From Dryomyza anilis (taxonomy: Eukaryota > Arthropoda > Insecta > Diptera > Dryomyzidae), in the NCBI GenBank assembly GCA_951804985.1, contig OX638135.1, positions 8,454,358-8,518,357 of the forward strand: a stretch of 64,000 nt of DNA, written 5' to 3'. Below the pieces are notes generated by a model, which was not told the DNA's origin, did no database searches, and was given only the letters and a program-made list of their open reading frames with translations. The position numbers and the translations under genes were made by a program. This document shows positions 53,146 through 64,000 of the stretch, piece by piece. Position 1 is the first letter of the stretch, and every line of letters starts with the position of its first letter.

Positions 53146-55047
53146 TATGCGTATGAGTCCATTAATAGGCCACAAATAATGGCACTGGGTGAGACCCAGG
53201 TTAGTGAGGATGCAGATCCACTGGATTTTCAAATACCTGGTTATCCTTTAGTGCCATTATTTTCTGCCCATAGGGGTCTCGCTTTATTTATTCGGAGTGA
53301 CGTTGTGTATCAACTGCAACAACATAGTGTGTCGGATAGCGAATTTAATACAATTTGGGTTAAATTCAAAATCCAAGCACACATCATGCACTTGTGCTTT
53401 CTTTATAGGAGTCCGAATCTAGATAGGGTTTCCACCTGTAATAAGCTGGATGTCTTATCTGATTCGATCTCAAATATATTGGAGCAATTTCCATTCAGTT
53501 TAATTTGTTGTTGCCGGCGATTTTAATGTGCACAACGCCACTTGGTTGAGCCACTCGGGTCTTCCAACACAGGAGGGTTGTTATGTTGAGCTGTTTGCAG
53601 AGTGCAATCAACTCACTCAATTGGTGAAGGAACCGACGTACCTCCCACGCATCGGTGGGCAAAGCCAAAAAGTCCTAGACCTTTTTCTGACTTCATATCA
53701 TGAAAAATATGATGTAAAGGTCCTTGCACCTCTTGGTAACTCCGACCACTGTACTGTTTCCGCTGAGTTTTCATATTCTAGTTTACGCGTCTCCTCGATT
53801 AAAGCCCCGAAAAGGACTGTATGGTTTTACGAAAAAGCAAATTGGGTTGCGTTAAATGATAAATGACTTTAATTGGAAATTGTATTTCGCAGACAGAGAC
53901 ATAAATGCCGCGGCTTTAATGGAACAAAATATTATTTTATTAGTTATGCGATCCTGCATACCTTCTAAAAATATTAGCATTAAACCCAAGGACCAGTCAT
54001 GGTTTAATGCAGTCAGGTCGAAAGAGGAAGCCTTTCAGAATTGGCGGTCTAACAAGAATTTTGACACAGAAAGACTTCGCATACAGGCTAGGAATCGCTG
54101 TAATTCTGTGATCTCGCGCGAAAAGTTTCTTCACGAACAAAACCCGCACAATTAGCAAATACTCTACCACAGAGGTTGTAAACATTTCTGGCCATTCGTA
54201 AAAAGGGTGAAGAATCAGACGACATCGTCTACTCCAACTCTTATTATGAATGGCCAGACCTTCACTGACCCGGTTGATAAAGTTAATCTCTTGGCAGAAT
54301 TATTTACAAATAATTCAACGCTCCCAGATACCAATCAACCACTGCCCGATGTCGATTTGGTTTCTTTTGCAATGCCGGAGATTCATTTTCGAACTCGGGC
54401 AGTTAAAAAGGTTTTAACAAACCTCAACATTAACAAAGCGTCTGAGCCAGATGGCATATCTGCCCATGAGTTGAAGAAGTGCGCGTCAACGCTGGATTGT
54501 CCGTTGCGGAACCTTTTCAACATCTCCTACACGACAGGAATTTTTCCATCTTGTTGGAAGGTTGCCAATGTCCAGCCAGTTCCAAAAAAGGCGAGGCCAC
54601 GAACCCTGCCAATTACCGACCCATTGCAATATGCTCTGTACTCTCCAAGGTAATGGAAAGCGTAATTAACTTCCACTTTGTGAACTATCTTGAGCACAAC
54701 GAATTGCTCAGTGACCGACAATACGGTTTCCGTAGGAACAGATCCACAGGTGACTTGGTGGCGGTCCTCTCCGAAAAGTGGAATAATTGTGTTCACCTTT
54801 TCGGGGAGAGCAAGGCTGTTGCTCTTGATATCTCCAAGGCTTTTGATCGAGTGTGGCATAAAGCTCTCGTTTCAAAACTAATTGCATATGGTGTCGGTGA
54901 ATCTTTTACTCGATGAATATCGAGTTTTCTCCAGGGTCGTTCAATACGAGTTGCGATGGATGGTGTTCTTTCGGAACAACATTTCATCAATTCTGGAGTT
55001 CCGCAGGGTTCCGTCCTATCCCCGTCCCTATTTCTTTATCAATGACC
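53146..55047 (+). pseudogene. LINE-2, longest copy: endonuclease and RT fingers/palm
   Basis: Follows unit-3 DNA after a 338-bp loss near 53133. Endonuclease: ALGETQVSED, GDFNVHN in a shifted frame (frameshift at about 53495), PLGNSDHCTV. Next come a linker and RT: 'INKASEPDGIS', 'VPKKGEATNPANYRPIAI' (frame change at about 54590), 'YGFRRNRST', 'ALDISKAFDRVWH' (catalytic Asp), a TGA at about 54914, and 'PQGSVLSP' at about 55000. It stops before FADD, at about 55047. It retains the RT motif A and B segments missing from the later copies. Confidence 0.82.
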
Positions 55048-55092
55048 CATTTAATTATTGATCCTTACAAAAATTAAAACATCAAAAATTTC

Positions 55093-55695
55093 ATCGCGAT
55101 ATCTCGTATAGAAACGTAGGTTATGGTTGATGAAATGTTATGTTTATATGACAGGTAGGCGTGGCAGTTCACTGAACTAGAATATACTTCGAATTAATAT
55201 TACCACATACAAAAGAGGAATACAAGCAAAATTTCATGATTTTAACTCAAATAAGACCAAAGATTTAGCACTTTATATGTTAAATTTATATGACAGGTAG
55301 GTGCGGTAGTTGGTCGATCGCAACAATTTTCAGTGGTCCATTTTATTTTTATATTACATGATGTTGGACAAAATTTCATAATATACCTCTTATATCTTCA
55401 GAGTTATAGCGTGTTGACTATAAATGTTATATTGCAGCTAGGAGTGGCAGTTGACAATAACTGCCCATTTTTTGTAACATGGTTTGTACTTAAGACATAT
55501 GAGTATATATCAGTTTTTATTGATGTATCTCAAACTAATCTAAACTTATGGCGATTTATATACTAAAAACCGAATTTTCAAAATTAAGAAAAAAAAATTA
55601 AGAAAAATTCTTACCACTTCAAATCAAAGTGGAATGATCTTTGTTCAATGTCAAGAATTTATGTAAATTTTTTCAGAATTTTAAAAATTCAGTTT
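55093..55695. repeat. Diverged satellite-like repeats
   Basis: Three loosely similar blocks share TTATATGACAGGTAGGYGYGGYAGTT (about 55140, 55280, and a weaker GCAGCTAGGAGTGGCAGTTG at 55436), spaced about 140-155 bp. No coding content. Copies are at 59428-59963 and from 63696. Confidence 0.55.
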
Positions 55696-57870
55696 TTGCA
55701 GGAACCGACGTATAGTCCACGCATCGGCGGGCAAAGCCCAAAAGTCCTAGACCTTTTTCTGACTTCACATCATGAAAAATATGATGTAAAAGTCCTTGCA
55801 CCTCTTGGTAATTCCGACCACTGTACTGTTTCCGCTGAATTTTCGTATTCTAGTTTACGCGCCTCTTCGACTAAAGCCCCGAAGAGGAATGTATGGCTTT
55901 ACGAAAAAGCAAATTGGGTTGCGTTAAATGAGTTTTTTCGCAACTTTAATTGGACATTGTGTTTCGCTGACAGAGACATAAATGATGCGGCTTTAATGGT
56001 ACAAAATATTATTTTATTAGGTATGCGGTCCTTCATACCTTCTAAAAAGATTAGCATTAAACCCAAGGACCACTCTTGGTTTAATGAGACTTGCAGGATT
56101 GCAGTCAGGTCGAAAGAGGAAGTCTTTCAGACTTGGCGTTCTAACAAGAATGCTGATACTGAAAGACTTCGTATACAGGCTAGGAATCGCTGTAATGCCG
56201 TGATCTCGCGCGAAAAGTTTCTTCACGAACAAAACGCGCGCAAAAAGGTCCTACTCTATCACATAGGTAGTAAAAATGTCTAGTCATTTGTAAAAAGGGT
56301 GAAGAATCAGACGACATCGTCTACTCCAACTCTTAGTATGAATGGCCAGACCTTCACTGACCCGGTTGATAAAGTTAATCTCTTGTCAAAATTATTTGCA
56401 AATAATTCAACGCTCCCAGATAGTAATCAACCACTGCCTGTCGTCGATTTTGTTTCTTTTGCAATACCGGAGATACATTTTCGAACTCGGGCAGTTAAAA
56501 AGGTTTTAGCAAACCTCAACATTAACAAAGCCTCTGGGCCAGATGGCATATCTGCCCATGTGTTGAAGAAGTGCGAGTCACCGCTGGCTTGTCCGTTGCG
56601 TAACCTTTTCAACATCTCCACACGACAGGAATTTTTCCATCTTGTTGGAAGGTTGCCAATATCCAGCCAGTTCCGAAAAAGTGCGAAGCCACGAACCCTG
56701 CCAATTACCGACCCATTGCAATATGCTCTGCACTCTCCAAGGTAATGGAAAGCGTAATTAACTTCCACTTTGTGAACTATATACAGCGAAACTAATTACT
56801 TAGTGACCGACAATATAGTTTCCGTAGGATCAGATCCTCAGGTGACTTGATGGCTGTCCTCTCCTATCCCGTCCCTATTTCTGGTATTTATCAATGACGT
56901 TCTGTCATTGACCTAGAACCCAATTCATTCCTTTGCAGATGACAGTAACATTTGTCATTCATATTCGTTCACAAAGCGCCCAAACTCTTTAGAGATTGAG
57001 AGTAAAAGACGCACTATGAATGACACACTCAACAATGACCTTAAATCAATCTCTGAGTGGGGTCTTGCAAATAGAGTTGATTTTAATGCCAGCAAGGCAC
57101 AATCTGTTATCTCACAAACGAATGGATTCACCTCTCCCTCCCCTCAATATGGGTGCTGTGGATATTGCGCAGTCAGCTGCTCTTGACGTTCTGGGCATAT
57201 CAATTCAATGTGAGCTCCGATGGAATGATCACAGATTTGATACGACGAAAGAAGCGGCCAAGTGCCTCGGTTTTTTAAAACGGTGTAAAACGTACTTCAC
57301 TCCTGCTGATTTACGCACTGTCTACACTGCCTATATTCGGCCTAAGATGGAATAGATCTCGCACATATGGGCAGGGGCTTCTAAATCTTCTTTGGAGTTC
57401 CTGGACCGAATCCAACAACGTGCAATATATTTAATAGGGGATGAAAATATTTCATCCTCTATTGGCTCTCTTGAGCACCGAAGGACCGTTGAGTGTGTAA
57501 GCCTGTTCGATAGGTATTACAATGGTAAGTGTTAGAGGGAGATACATGGCCTGATTCCACCAGGTCGGGTGTTCTCTCGTTCTACTCGGGCATCAAATCA
57601 AGCACACCCCTTCGTAGTCCACTCGGCTCTCAATAGAACCACGCATTATAGAGAGAATTCGTTCTTCAGTCGCACGATTCGTTTATGGAACAATCTCCCT
57701 GCGTCTGTTTTTCCCGACATTTTTGATATTGGCAAATTCAAAACAAATATTCACCGACACTACCTCATCTTTCCTTCCTTCCTCTAACCCTAATCCTACG
57801 ATCAACACTGTGCTTTGCATAAATAGGGGGCATCCCCTGAATGTTGGTTAATCTGTAAAAAAAAAGAAGT
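55696..57870 (+). pseudogene. LINE-2, 5'-truncated, RT core deleted, array unit 1
   Basis: Starts in the endonuclease ('EPTYSPRIGGQSPKVLDLFL', 'PLGNSDHCTV'), with a linker to 56283 ending at TAG. RT resumes at 56299 ('INKASGPDGIS') and frameshifts near 56625. A deletion at about 56860 fuses 'AVLS' to the sequence after motif B, removing the RT motif A Asp; the FADDS box remains at about 56932. The thumb (57020-57355) is cut by TAG. The C-terminus in 57569-57787 has the family tail 'TTHYRENSFFSRTIRLWNNLPASVF'. A short 3'UTR ends in an A run near 57858-57868. Confidence 0.83.
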
Positions 57871-57950
57871 ATAAACACCGGTTAGGTAAGAGATATCTGT
57901 TCGGTACGAACACCAATAGATATCTACTCGTTGAAGTTACGGCCATAAGA

Positions 57951-58223
57951 GTGAAAGGGTATATTCAGTTTGGTACGACGTTTGTAACACTCAGAAGGAT
58001 CAGCATAACCTGCTCAGTTGATTTAGCGATGTCCGTCTGTCTGTCTGTTGAAATCTTGATTACAGAAAATCTAGAAGAGCTAAATAAATGAAACATGTGT
58101 ATGGTATTTATAGTCGGCTTAGACCTACTATAATTTTGATAATCCTAACTATCGTAATAACACCTACTATAAAATGTCTCTACTTTAAAATTTCCCATGT
58201 GATCTAACCTTCCCAACTGGTTT
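57951..58223 (-). mobile_element. mini-me/DINE-like element, internally deleted, inverted
   Basis: Both termini and the core are present in reverse: AGAGTGAAAGGGTATATTCAG, the GTCY tract reduced to about four units (58031-58050), and AACCTTCCCAACTGG at the end. The long body between tract and hairpin is missing. Confidence 0.82.
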
Positions 58224-58545
58224 CAAATTAGCTCTAGATTTTAAGATATTACACCATTTCTTGAAAAAATTTAAAAACATTCTAAATCTCAAAAACTAGA
58301 GCCAATTTAATGAAACTTACGCCATTTTCGATGTTAAAATTCAAATTCAGAATTGTAAAAACGGCCCTTTTTTTAGAAGTTATGATTAAAATTTACAAAG
58401 ACATTTTTTACTAGCTTTAAACCGATATATTTAAGGAGTTCAGGAGATATTTGAATATGAACAACTGTACAAATGTGATTCTTGCCACATTTTTTGTCAC
58501 TTTGAACCACTGCATCTCTGGAAGTAGTGTTCGGAAACAATAAAA
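58224..58545. other. Unassigned AT-rich segment between mini-me stubs
   Basis: About 320 bp with an internal inverted pair, TTAGCTCTAG (58230) and CTAGAGCCAA (58297), and no ORF of note. It lies between a minus-strand and a plus-strand mini-me end facing each other. Copy at 62492-62813. Confidence 0.45.
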
Positions 58546-58630
58546 ACCAGTTGGAAAGATTTGATCACATGGGAAATTTTAAAGTAGGCGTTATTATGAT
58601 TCTTAGGATTATCAAAATTATAGTCGGTCG
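58546..58630 (+). mobile_element. mini-me/DINE-like element, 5' stub
   Basis: ACCAGTTGGAAAGATTTGATC ... ATTATAGTCGGTC, the first 85 bp only. With 58140-58223 it forms a roughly 80-bp inverted repeat around the unassigned segment. Confidence 0.8.
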
Positions 58631-58734
58631 AAAAATAAAACAAAAATTGATCAATACATATCTCGATACCCTTTGTCAGTTGTGCAAATTTCATTGAAAT
58701 CGAAGAAGTATAGTATATAATAAAATACTAATAA

Positions 58735-59427
58735 AACACCTCCGAGAGCTGTCCGAGAACTTGCAGACTATGCGAACACACATTACCTCACATCACAGCT
58801 ATTCAAGAACCATGGGTGTATAACAAACGCATCTGTGGTCTTAGTGAACTACGTGGTGAAACCATACTATACGATGAGCAAGCCGCAAGGCCTAGAAGCT
58901 GTCTTATAGTATCGAAACACTTTGCTGTCACCAAGTTAACCCAATTCTGTGGGCAAGACCTGGTGGCAGCCAATGTGAGCTATGAAAGCGATAGTGGATG
59001 GAAACATCTGATTGTCGCTTCAGGCTACTTCCCCTATGACTCACTACTGCCTCCTCCGCCAAAGGCAATTGTTGAGCTCATAGAGTACTGTGATCTTAAG
59101 GAGACCGGCCTTATTCTTTGCTGTGACGCTAATGCTCAACACACTGTGTGGGGCAGCAGTAAATGCAACGCGCGAGGTACCAGACTCCTTGACTTCATCA
59201 TGACCTCCAATCTGAACATTCACAACACTGTTAATAAACCCACTTTTGTGACTGCTAGAAGACAGGAAGTGATTGACCTTACTTTGTCTAACTGTAGACT
59301 GAGAGAGTCAATCTTTAACTGGAAGGTTCTTAAAGAAGATTCTTTATCGGACCACAGGTATATCGAGTTTCATACTGACCGAGAGGTGTTGCCCTCTATG
59401 ACGGTAAGAAACCCTAGAAAAACGAAC
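58735..59427 (+). pseudogene. R1/LOA-like LINE endonuclease fragment, array unit 1
   Basis: The frame is open from the region before 58816 (the sequence 'ITAIQEPWVYN' reads through the apparent Met) to about 59427. It encodes an EEP endonuclease: 'IQEPW' with the catalytic Glu, 'ILCCDANAQHTVWGS' (Asp/Asn and the HTVWGS signature of R1/LOA types), 'NKPTFVTARRQEVIDLTLS', and 'DSLSDHRYI' (catalytic Asp/His). All expected catalytic residues seem present, but the RT that should follow is missing and the frame ends in satellite-like DNA. It may be the same family as the RNase H fragment at 19660, which I cannot test here. Confidence 0.8.
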
Positions 59428-59963
59428 ATCGCGATATCTCGTATAGAAACGTAGGTTATGGTTGATGAAATGTTATGTTTATATGACAGGTAGGCGTGGC
59501 AGTTCACTGAACTAGAATATACTTCGAATTAATATTACCACATACAAAAGAGGAATACAAGCAAAATTTCATGATTTTAACTCATATAAGACCAAAGATT
59601 TAGCACTTTATATGTTAAATTTATATGACAGGTAGGTGCGGTAGTTGGTCGATCGCAACAATTTTCAGTGGTCCATTTTATTTTTATATTACATGATGTT
59701 GGACAAAATTTCATAATATACCTCTTATATCTTCAGAGTTATAGCGTGTTGACTATAAATGTTATATTGCAGCTAGGAGTGACAGTTGACAATAACTGCC
59801 CATTTTTTGTAACATGGTTTGTACTTAAGACATATGAGTATATATCAGTTTTTATTGATGTATCTCAAACTAATCTAAACTTATGGCGATTTATATACTA
59901 AAAACCGAATTTTCAAAATTAAGAATTTATGTAAATTTTTTCAGAATTTTAAAAATTCAGTTT

Positions 59964-62138
59964 TTGTAGGAACCGACGTATAGTCCACGCATCGGCGGGC
60001 AAAGCCCAAAAGTCCTAGACCTTTTTCTGACTTCACATCATGAAAAATATGATGTAAAAGTCCTTGCACCTCTTGGTAATTCCGACCACTGTACTGTTTC
60101 CGCTGAATTTTCGTATTCTAGTTTACGCGCCTCTTCGACTAAAGCCCCGAAGAGGAATGTATGGCTTTACGAAAAAGCAAATTGGGTTGCGTTAAATGAG
60201 TTTTTTCGCAACTTTAATTGGACATTGTGTTTCGCTGACAGAGACATAAATGATGCGGCTTTAATGGTACAAAATATTATTTTATTAGGTATGCGGTCCT
60301 TCATACCTTCTAAAAAGATTAGCATTAAACCCAAGGACCACTCTTGGTTTAATGAGACTTGCAGGATTGCAGTCAGGTCAAAAGAGGAAGTCTTTCAGAC
60401 TTGGCGTTCTAACAAGAATGCTGATACTGAAAGACTTCGTATACAGGCTAGGAATCGCTGTAATGCCGTGATCTCGCGCGAAAAGTTTCTTCACGAACAA
60501 AACGCGCGCAAAAAGGTCCTACTCTATCACATAGGTAGTAAAAATGTCTAGTCATTTGTAAAAAGGGTGAAGAATCAGACGACATCGTCTACTCCAACTC
60601 TTAGTATGAATGGCCAGACCTTCACTGACCCGGTTGATAAAGTTAATCTCTTGTCAAAATTATTTGCAAATAATTCAACGCTCCCAGATAGTAATCAACC
60701 ACTGCCTGTCGTCGATTTTGTTTCTTTTGCAATACCGGAGATACATTTTCGAACTCGGGCAGTTAAAAAGGTTTTAGCAAACCTCAACATTAACAAAGCC
60801 TCTGGGCCAGATGGCATATCTGCCCATGTGTTGAAGAAGTGCGAGTCAACGCTGGCTTGTCCGTTGCGTAACCTTTTCAACATCTCCACACGACAGGAAT
60901 TTTTCCATCTTGTTGGAAGGTTGCCAATATCCAGCCAGTTCCGAAAAAGTGCGAGGCCACGAACCCTGCCAATTACCGACCCATTGCAATATGCTCTGCA
61001 CTCTCCAAGGTAATGGAAAGCGTAATTAACTTCCACTTTGTGAACTATATACAGCGAAACTAATTACTTAGTGACCGACAATATAGTTTCCGTAGGATCA
61101 GATCCACAGGTGACTTGATGGCTGTCCTCTCCTATCCCGTCCGTATTTCTGGTATTTATCAATGACGTTCTGTCATTGACCTAGAACCCAATTCATTCCT
61201 TTGCAGATGACAGTAACATTTGTCATTCATATTCGTTCACAAAGCGCCCAAACTCTTTAGAGATTGAGAGTAAAAGACGCACTATGAATGACACACTCAA
61301 CAATGACCTTAAATCAATCTCTGAGTGGGGTCTTGCAAATAGAGTTGATTTTAATGCCAGCAAGGCACAATCTGTTATCTCACAAACGAATGGATTCACC
61401 TCTCCCTCCCCTCAATATGGGTGCTGTGGATATTGCGCAGTCAGCTGCTCTTGACGTTCTGGGCATATCAATTCAATGTGAGCTCCGATGGAATGATCAC
61501 AGATTTGATACGACGAAAGAAGCGGCCAAGTGCCTCGGTTTTTTAAAACGGTGTAAAACGTACTTCACTCCTGCTGATTTACGCACTGTCTACACTGCCT
61601 ATATTCGGCCTAAGATGGAATAGATCTCGCACATATGGGCAGGGGCTTCTAAATCTTCTTTGGAGTTCCTGGACCGAATCCAACAACGTGCAATATATTT
61701 AATAGGGGATGAAAATATTTCATCCTCTATTGGCTCTCTTGAGCACCGAAGGACCGTTGAGTGTGTAAGCCTGTTCGATAGGTATTACAATGGTAAGTGT
61801 TAGAGGGAGATACATGGCCTGATTCCACCAGGTCGGGTGTTCTCTCGTTCTACTCGGGCATCAAATCAAGCACACCCCTTCGTAGTCCACTCGGCTCTCA
61901 ATAGAACCACGCATTATAGAGAGAATTCGTTCTTCAGTCGCACGATTCGTTTATGGAACAATCTCCCTGCGTCTGTTTTTCCCGACATTTTTGATATTGG
62001 CAAATTCAAAACAAATATTCACCGACACTACCTCATCTTTCCTTCCTTCCTCTAACCCTAATCCTACGATCAACACTGTGCTTTGCATAAATAGGGGGCA
62101 TCCCCTGAATGTTGGTTAATCTGTAAAAAAAAAGAAGT
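59964..62138 (+). pseudogene. LINE-2, RT core deleted, array unit 2
   Basis: Copy of 55696-57870 with the same truncation, stop codons, RT deletion and 3' end. The endonuclease start 'EPTYSPRIGG' is preceded by a stop (GTAGGAACC where unit 1 has GCAGGAACC). Confidence 0.83.
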
Positions 62139-62218
62139 ATAAACACCGGTTAGGTAAGAGATATCTGTTCGGTACGAACACCAATAGATATCTACTCGTT
62201 GAAGTTACGGCCATAAGA

Positions 62219-62491
62219 GTGAAAGGGTATATTCAGTTTGGTACGACGTTTGTAACACTCAGAAGGATCAGCATAACCTGCTCAGTTGATTTAGCGATGT
62301 CCGTCTGTCCGTCTGTTGAAATCATGATTACAGAAAATCTAGAAGAGCTAAATAAATGAAACATGTGTATGGTATTTATAGTCGGCTTAGACCTACTATA
62401 ATTTTGATAATCCTAACTATCGTAATAACACCTACTATAAAATGTCTCTACTTTAAAATTTCCCATGTGATCTAACCTTCCCAACTGGTTT
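62219..62491 (-). mobile_element. mini-me/DINE-like element, inverted, array unit 2
   Basis: Copy of 57951-58223; the tetranucleotide tract has one base change (CCGTCTGTCCGTCTG). Confidence 0.82.
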
Positions 62492-62813
62492 CAAATTAGC
62501 TCTAGATTTTAAGATATTACACCATTTCTTGAAAAAATTTAAAAACATTCTAAATCTCAAAAACTAGAGCCAATTTAATGAAACTTACGCCATTTTCGAT
62601 GTTAAAATTCAAATTCAGAATTGTAAAAACGGTCCTTTTTTTAGAAGTTATGATTAAAATTTACAAAGACATTTTTTACTAGCTTTAAACCGATATATTT
62701 AAGGAGTTCAGGAGATATTTGAATATGAACAACTGTACAAATGTGATTCTTGCCACATTTTTTGTCACTTTGAACCACTGCATCTCTGGAAGTAGTGTTC
62801 GGAAACAATAAAA

Positions 62814-62898
62814 ACCAGTTGGAAAGATTTGATCACATGGGAAATTTTAAAGTAGGCGTTATTATGATTCTTAGGATTATCAAAATTATAGTCGGTCG
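62814..62898 (+). mobile_element. mini-me/DINE-like element, 5' stub, array unit 2
   Basis: Copy of 58546-58630, facing the inverted piece at 62408-62491 across the same unassigned segment. Confidence 0.8.
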
Positions 62899-63002
62899 AA
62901 AAATAAAACAAAAATTGATCAATACATATCTCGATACCCTTTGTCAGTTGTGCAAATTTCATTGAAATCGAAGAAGTATAGTATATAATAAAATACTAAT
63001 AA

Positions 63003-63695
63003 AACACCTCCGAGAGCTGTCCGAGAACTTGCAGACTATGCGAACACACATTACCTCACATCACAGCTATTCAAGAACCATGGGTGTATAACAAACGCAT
63101 CTGTGGTCTTAGTGAACTACGTGGTGAAACCATACTATACGATGAGCAAGCCGCAAGGCCTAGAAGCTGTCTTATAGTATCGAAACACTTTGCTGTCACC
63201 AAGTTAACCCAATTCTGTGGGCAAGACCTGGTGGCAGCCAATGTGAGCTATGAAAGCGATAGTGGATGGAAACATCTGATTGTCGCTTCAGGCTACTTCC
63301 CCTATGACTCACTACTGCCTCCTCCGCCAAAGGCAATTGTTGAGCTCATAGAGTACTGTGATCTTAAGGAGACCGGCCTTATTCTTTGCTGTGACGCTAA
63401 TGCTCAACACACTGTGTGGGGCAGCAGTAAATGCAACGCGCGAGGTACCAGACTCCTTGACTTCATCATGACCTCCAATCTGAACATTCACAACACTGTT
63501 AATAAACCCACTTTTGTGACTGCTAGAAGACAGGAAGTGATTGACCTTACTTTGTCTAACTGTAGACTGAGAGAGTCAATCTTTAACTGGAAGGTTCTTA
63601 AAGAAGATTCTTTATCGGACCACAGGTATATCGAGTTTCATACTGACCGAGAGGTGTTGCCCTCTATGACGGTAAGAAACCCTAGAAAAACGAAC
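63003..63695 (+). pseudogene. R1/LOA-like LINE endonuclease fragment, array unit 2
   Basis: Copy of 58735-59427 with the same open frame and catalytic motifs (HTVWGS, DSLSDHRYI). It joins the third repeat unit at 63696. Confidence 0.8.
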
Positions 63696-64000
63696 ATCGC
63701 GATATCTCGTATAGAAACGTAGGTTATGGTTGATGAAATGTTATGTTTATATGACAGGTAGGCGTGGCAGTTCACTGAACTAGAATATACTTCGAATTAA
63801 TATTACCACATACAAAAGAGGAATACAAGCAAAATTTCATGATTTTAACTCATATAAGACCAAAGATTTAGCACTTTATATGTTAAATTTATATGACAGG
63901 TAGGTGCGGTAGTTGGTCGATCGCAACAATTTTCAGTGGTCCATTTTATTTTTATATTACATGATGTTGGACAAAATTTCATAATATACCTCTTATATCT
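63696..64000. repeat. Start of third array unit (satellite-like DNA)
   Basis: Matches 59428-59732; the window ends inside the unit, so the array continues beyond it. Confidence 0.85.

Larger units (their letters stand above)
55093..63995 (+). repeat. Tandem array of a 4335/4268-bp composite TE unit
   Basis: Units 55093-59427, 59428-63695 and 63696 to the window end. All start ATCGCGATATCTCGTATAG. Unit 1 has 67 bp more near 55590-55655, so early features align at 4335 and later ones at 4268. Few differences were seen by eye. Each unit holds satellite-like DNA, LINE-2, head-to-head mini-me stubs and an LOA-like endonuclease. Confidence 0.9.

Noticed and set aside
55333..55566. 77-codon ORF in the satellite-like region (also 59668)
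   Set aside because: AT-rich, no motif, no homologue recognised, spans the repeat motif; chance frame likely.
39996..64000. Tandem arrays as pure assembly artefacts
   Set aside because: Units differ by scattered substitutions and indels, so not simple duplicated contig text, though copy number cannot be confirmed without reads.

Overview
This window is eukaryotic repeat DNA, almost certainly from a brachyceran fly. The evidence is AT-rich sequence, Ty3/gypsy LTR retrotransposons, Jockey- and R1/LOA-like non-LTR elements, a tRNA-derived SINE with arthropod pol III boxes, and many copies of a short element carrying a (GTCY)n microsatellite next to a conserved core, as in dipteran 'mini-me'/DINE-like elements. 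I could not determine the species. I found no host gene. Nearly every base belongs to a mobile element, a piece of one, or a tandem duplication built from such pieces, so it reads as pericentromeric-type heterochromatin.

Layout. (1) 1-10430: a gypsy family, here called A1. It has a gag ORF, a -1 frameshift signal, and a pol broken by one nonsense codon and by deletion. LTRs lie at about 4072 and 8730, and a 1.9-kb block (3'UTR, LTR, pol) is repeated at an offset of 4658 bp. (2) 10431-13344: the 5' half of a Jockey-clade LINE, itself hit by a mini-me copy and a SINE. A second gypsy family, A2, starts inside it at 13345. The Jockey 3' end reappears at 39996 directly after an A2 LTR end, so about 26 kb of nested material lies between the two Jockey halves. 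(3) 13345-39995: the A2 interior, much duplicated. It holds three gag copies sharing the same lesions, one pol, a 2955-bp hAT-like DNA transposon with an 8-bp target duplication, a nearly complete third gypsy (B, 24125-30160) with 544-bp LTRs, an inverted LOA-like RNase H fragment, several mini-me copies, and a duplicated AT-rich block. (4) 39996-about 53130: a tandem array with a 6062-bp composite unit (Jockey 3' end, unassigned DNA, LINE-2 endonuclease fragment, A2 LTR interrupted by an inverted, internally deleted gypsy B'), two full units and part of a third. (5) 53146-55047: a longer LINE-2 fragment. (6) 55093-64000: a second tandem array with a 4335/4268-bp unit (satellite-like DNA, LINE-2 with its RT core deleted, head-to-head mini-me stubs, LOA-like endonuclease), two full units and the start of a third.

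How the parts fit. The gypsy elements encode Gag and Pol (protease, reverse transcriptase, RNase H, integrase). In A1 and B the gag stop codon directly follows a canonical -1 slippery heptamer (GGGAAAC and TTTAAAC), and in B a perfect 10-bp stem-loop starts six bases later; Pol would be made as a low-level Gag-Pol product. B' has lost protease, RT and RNase H but keeps LTRs, primer site, polypurine tract and an uninterrupted 662-codon frame joining Gag to the integrase zinc-finger region. It looks like a non-autonomous relative of B. Everything else appears defective. Shared lesions show that much of the copy number arose by segmental duplication and unequal exchange rather than new transposition.
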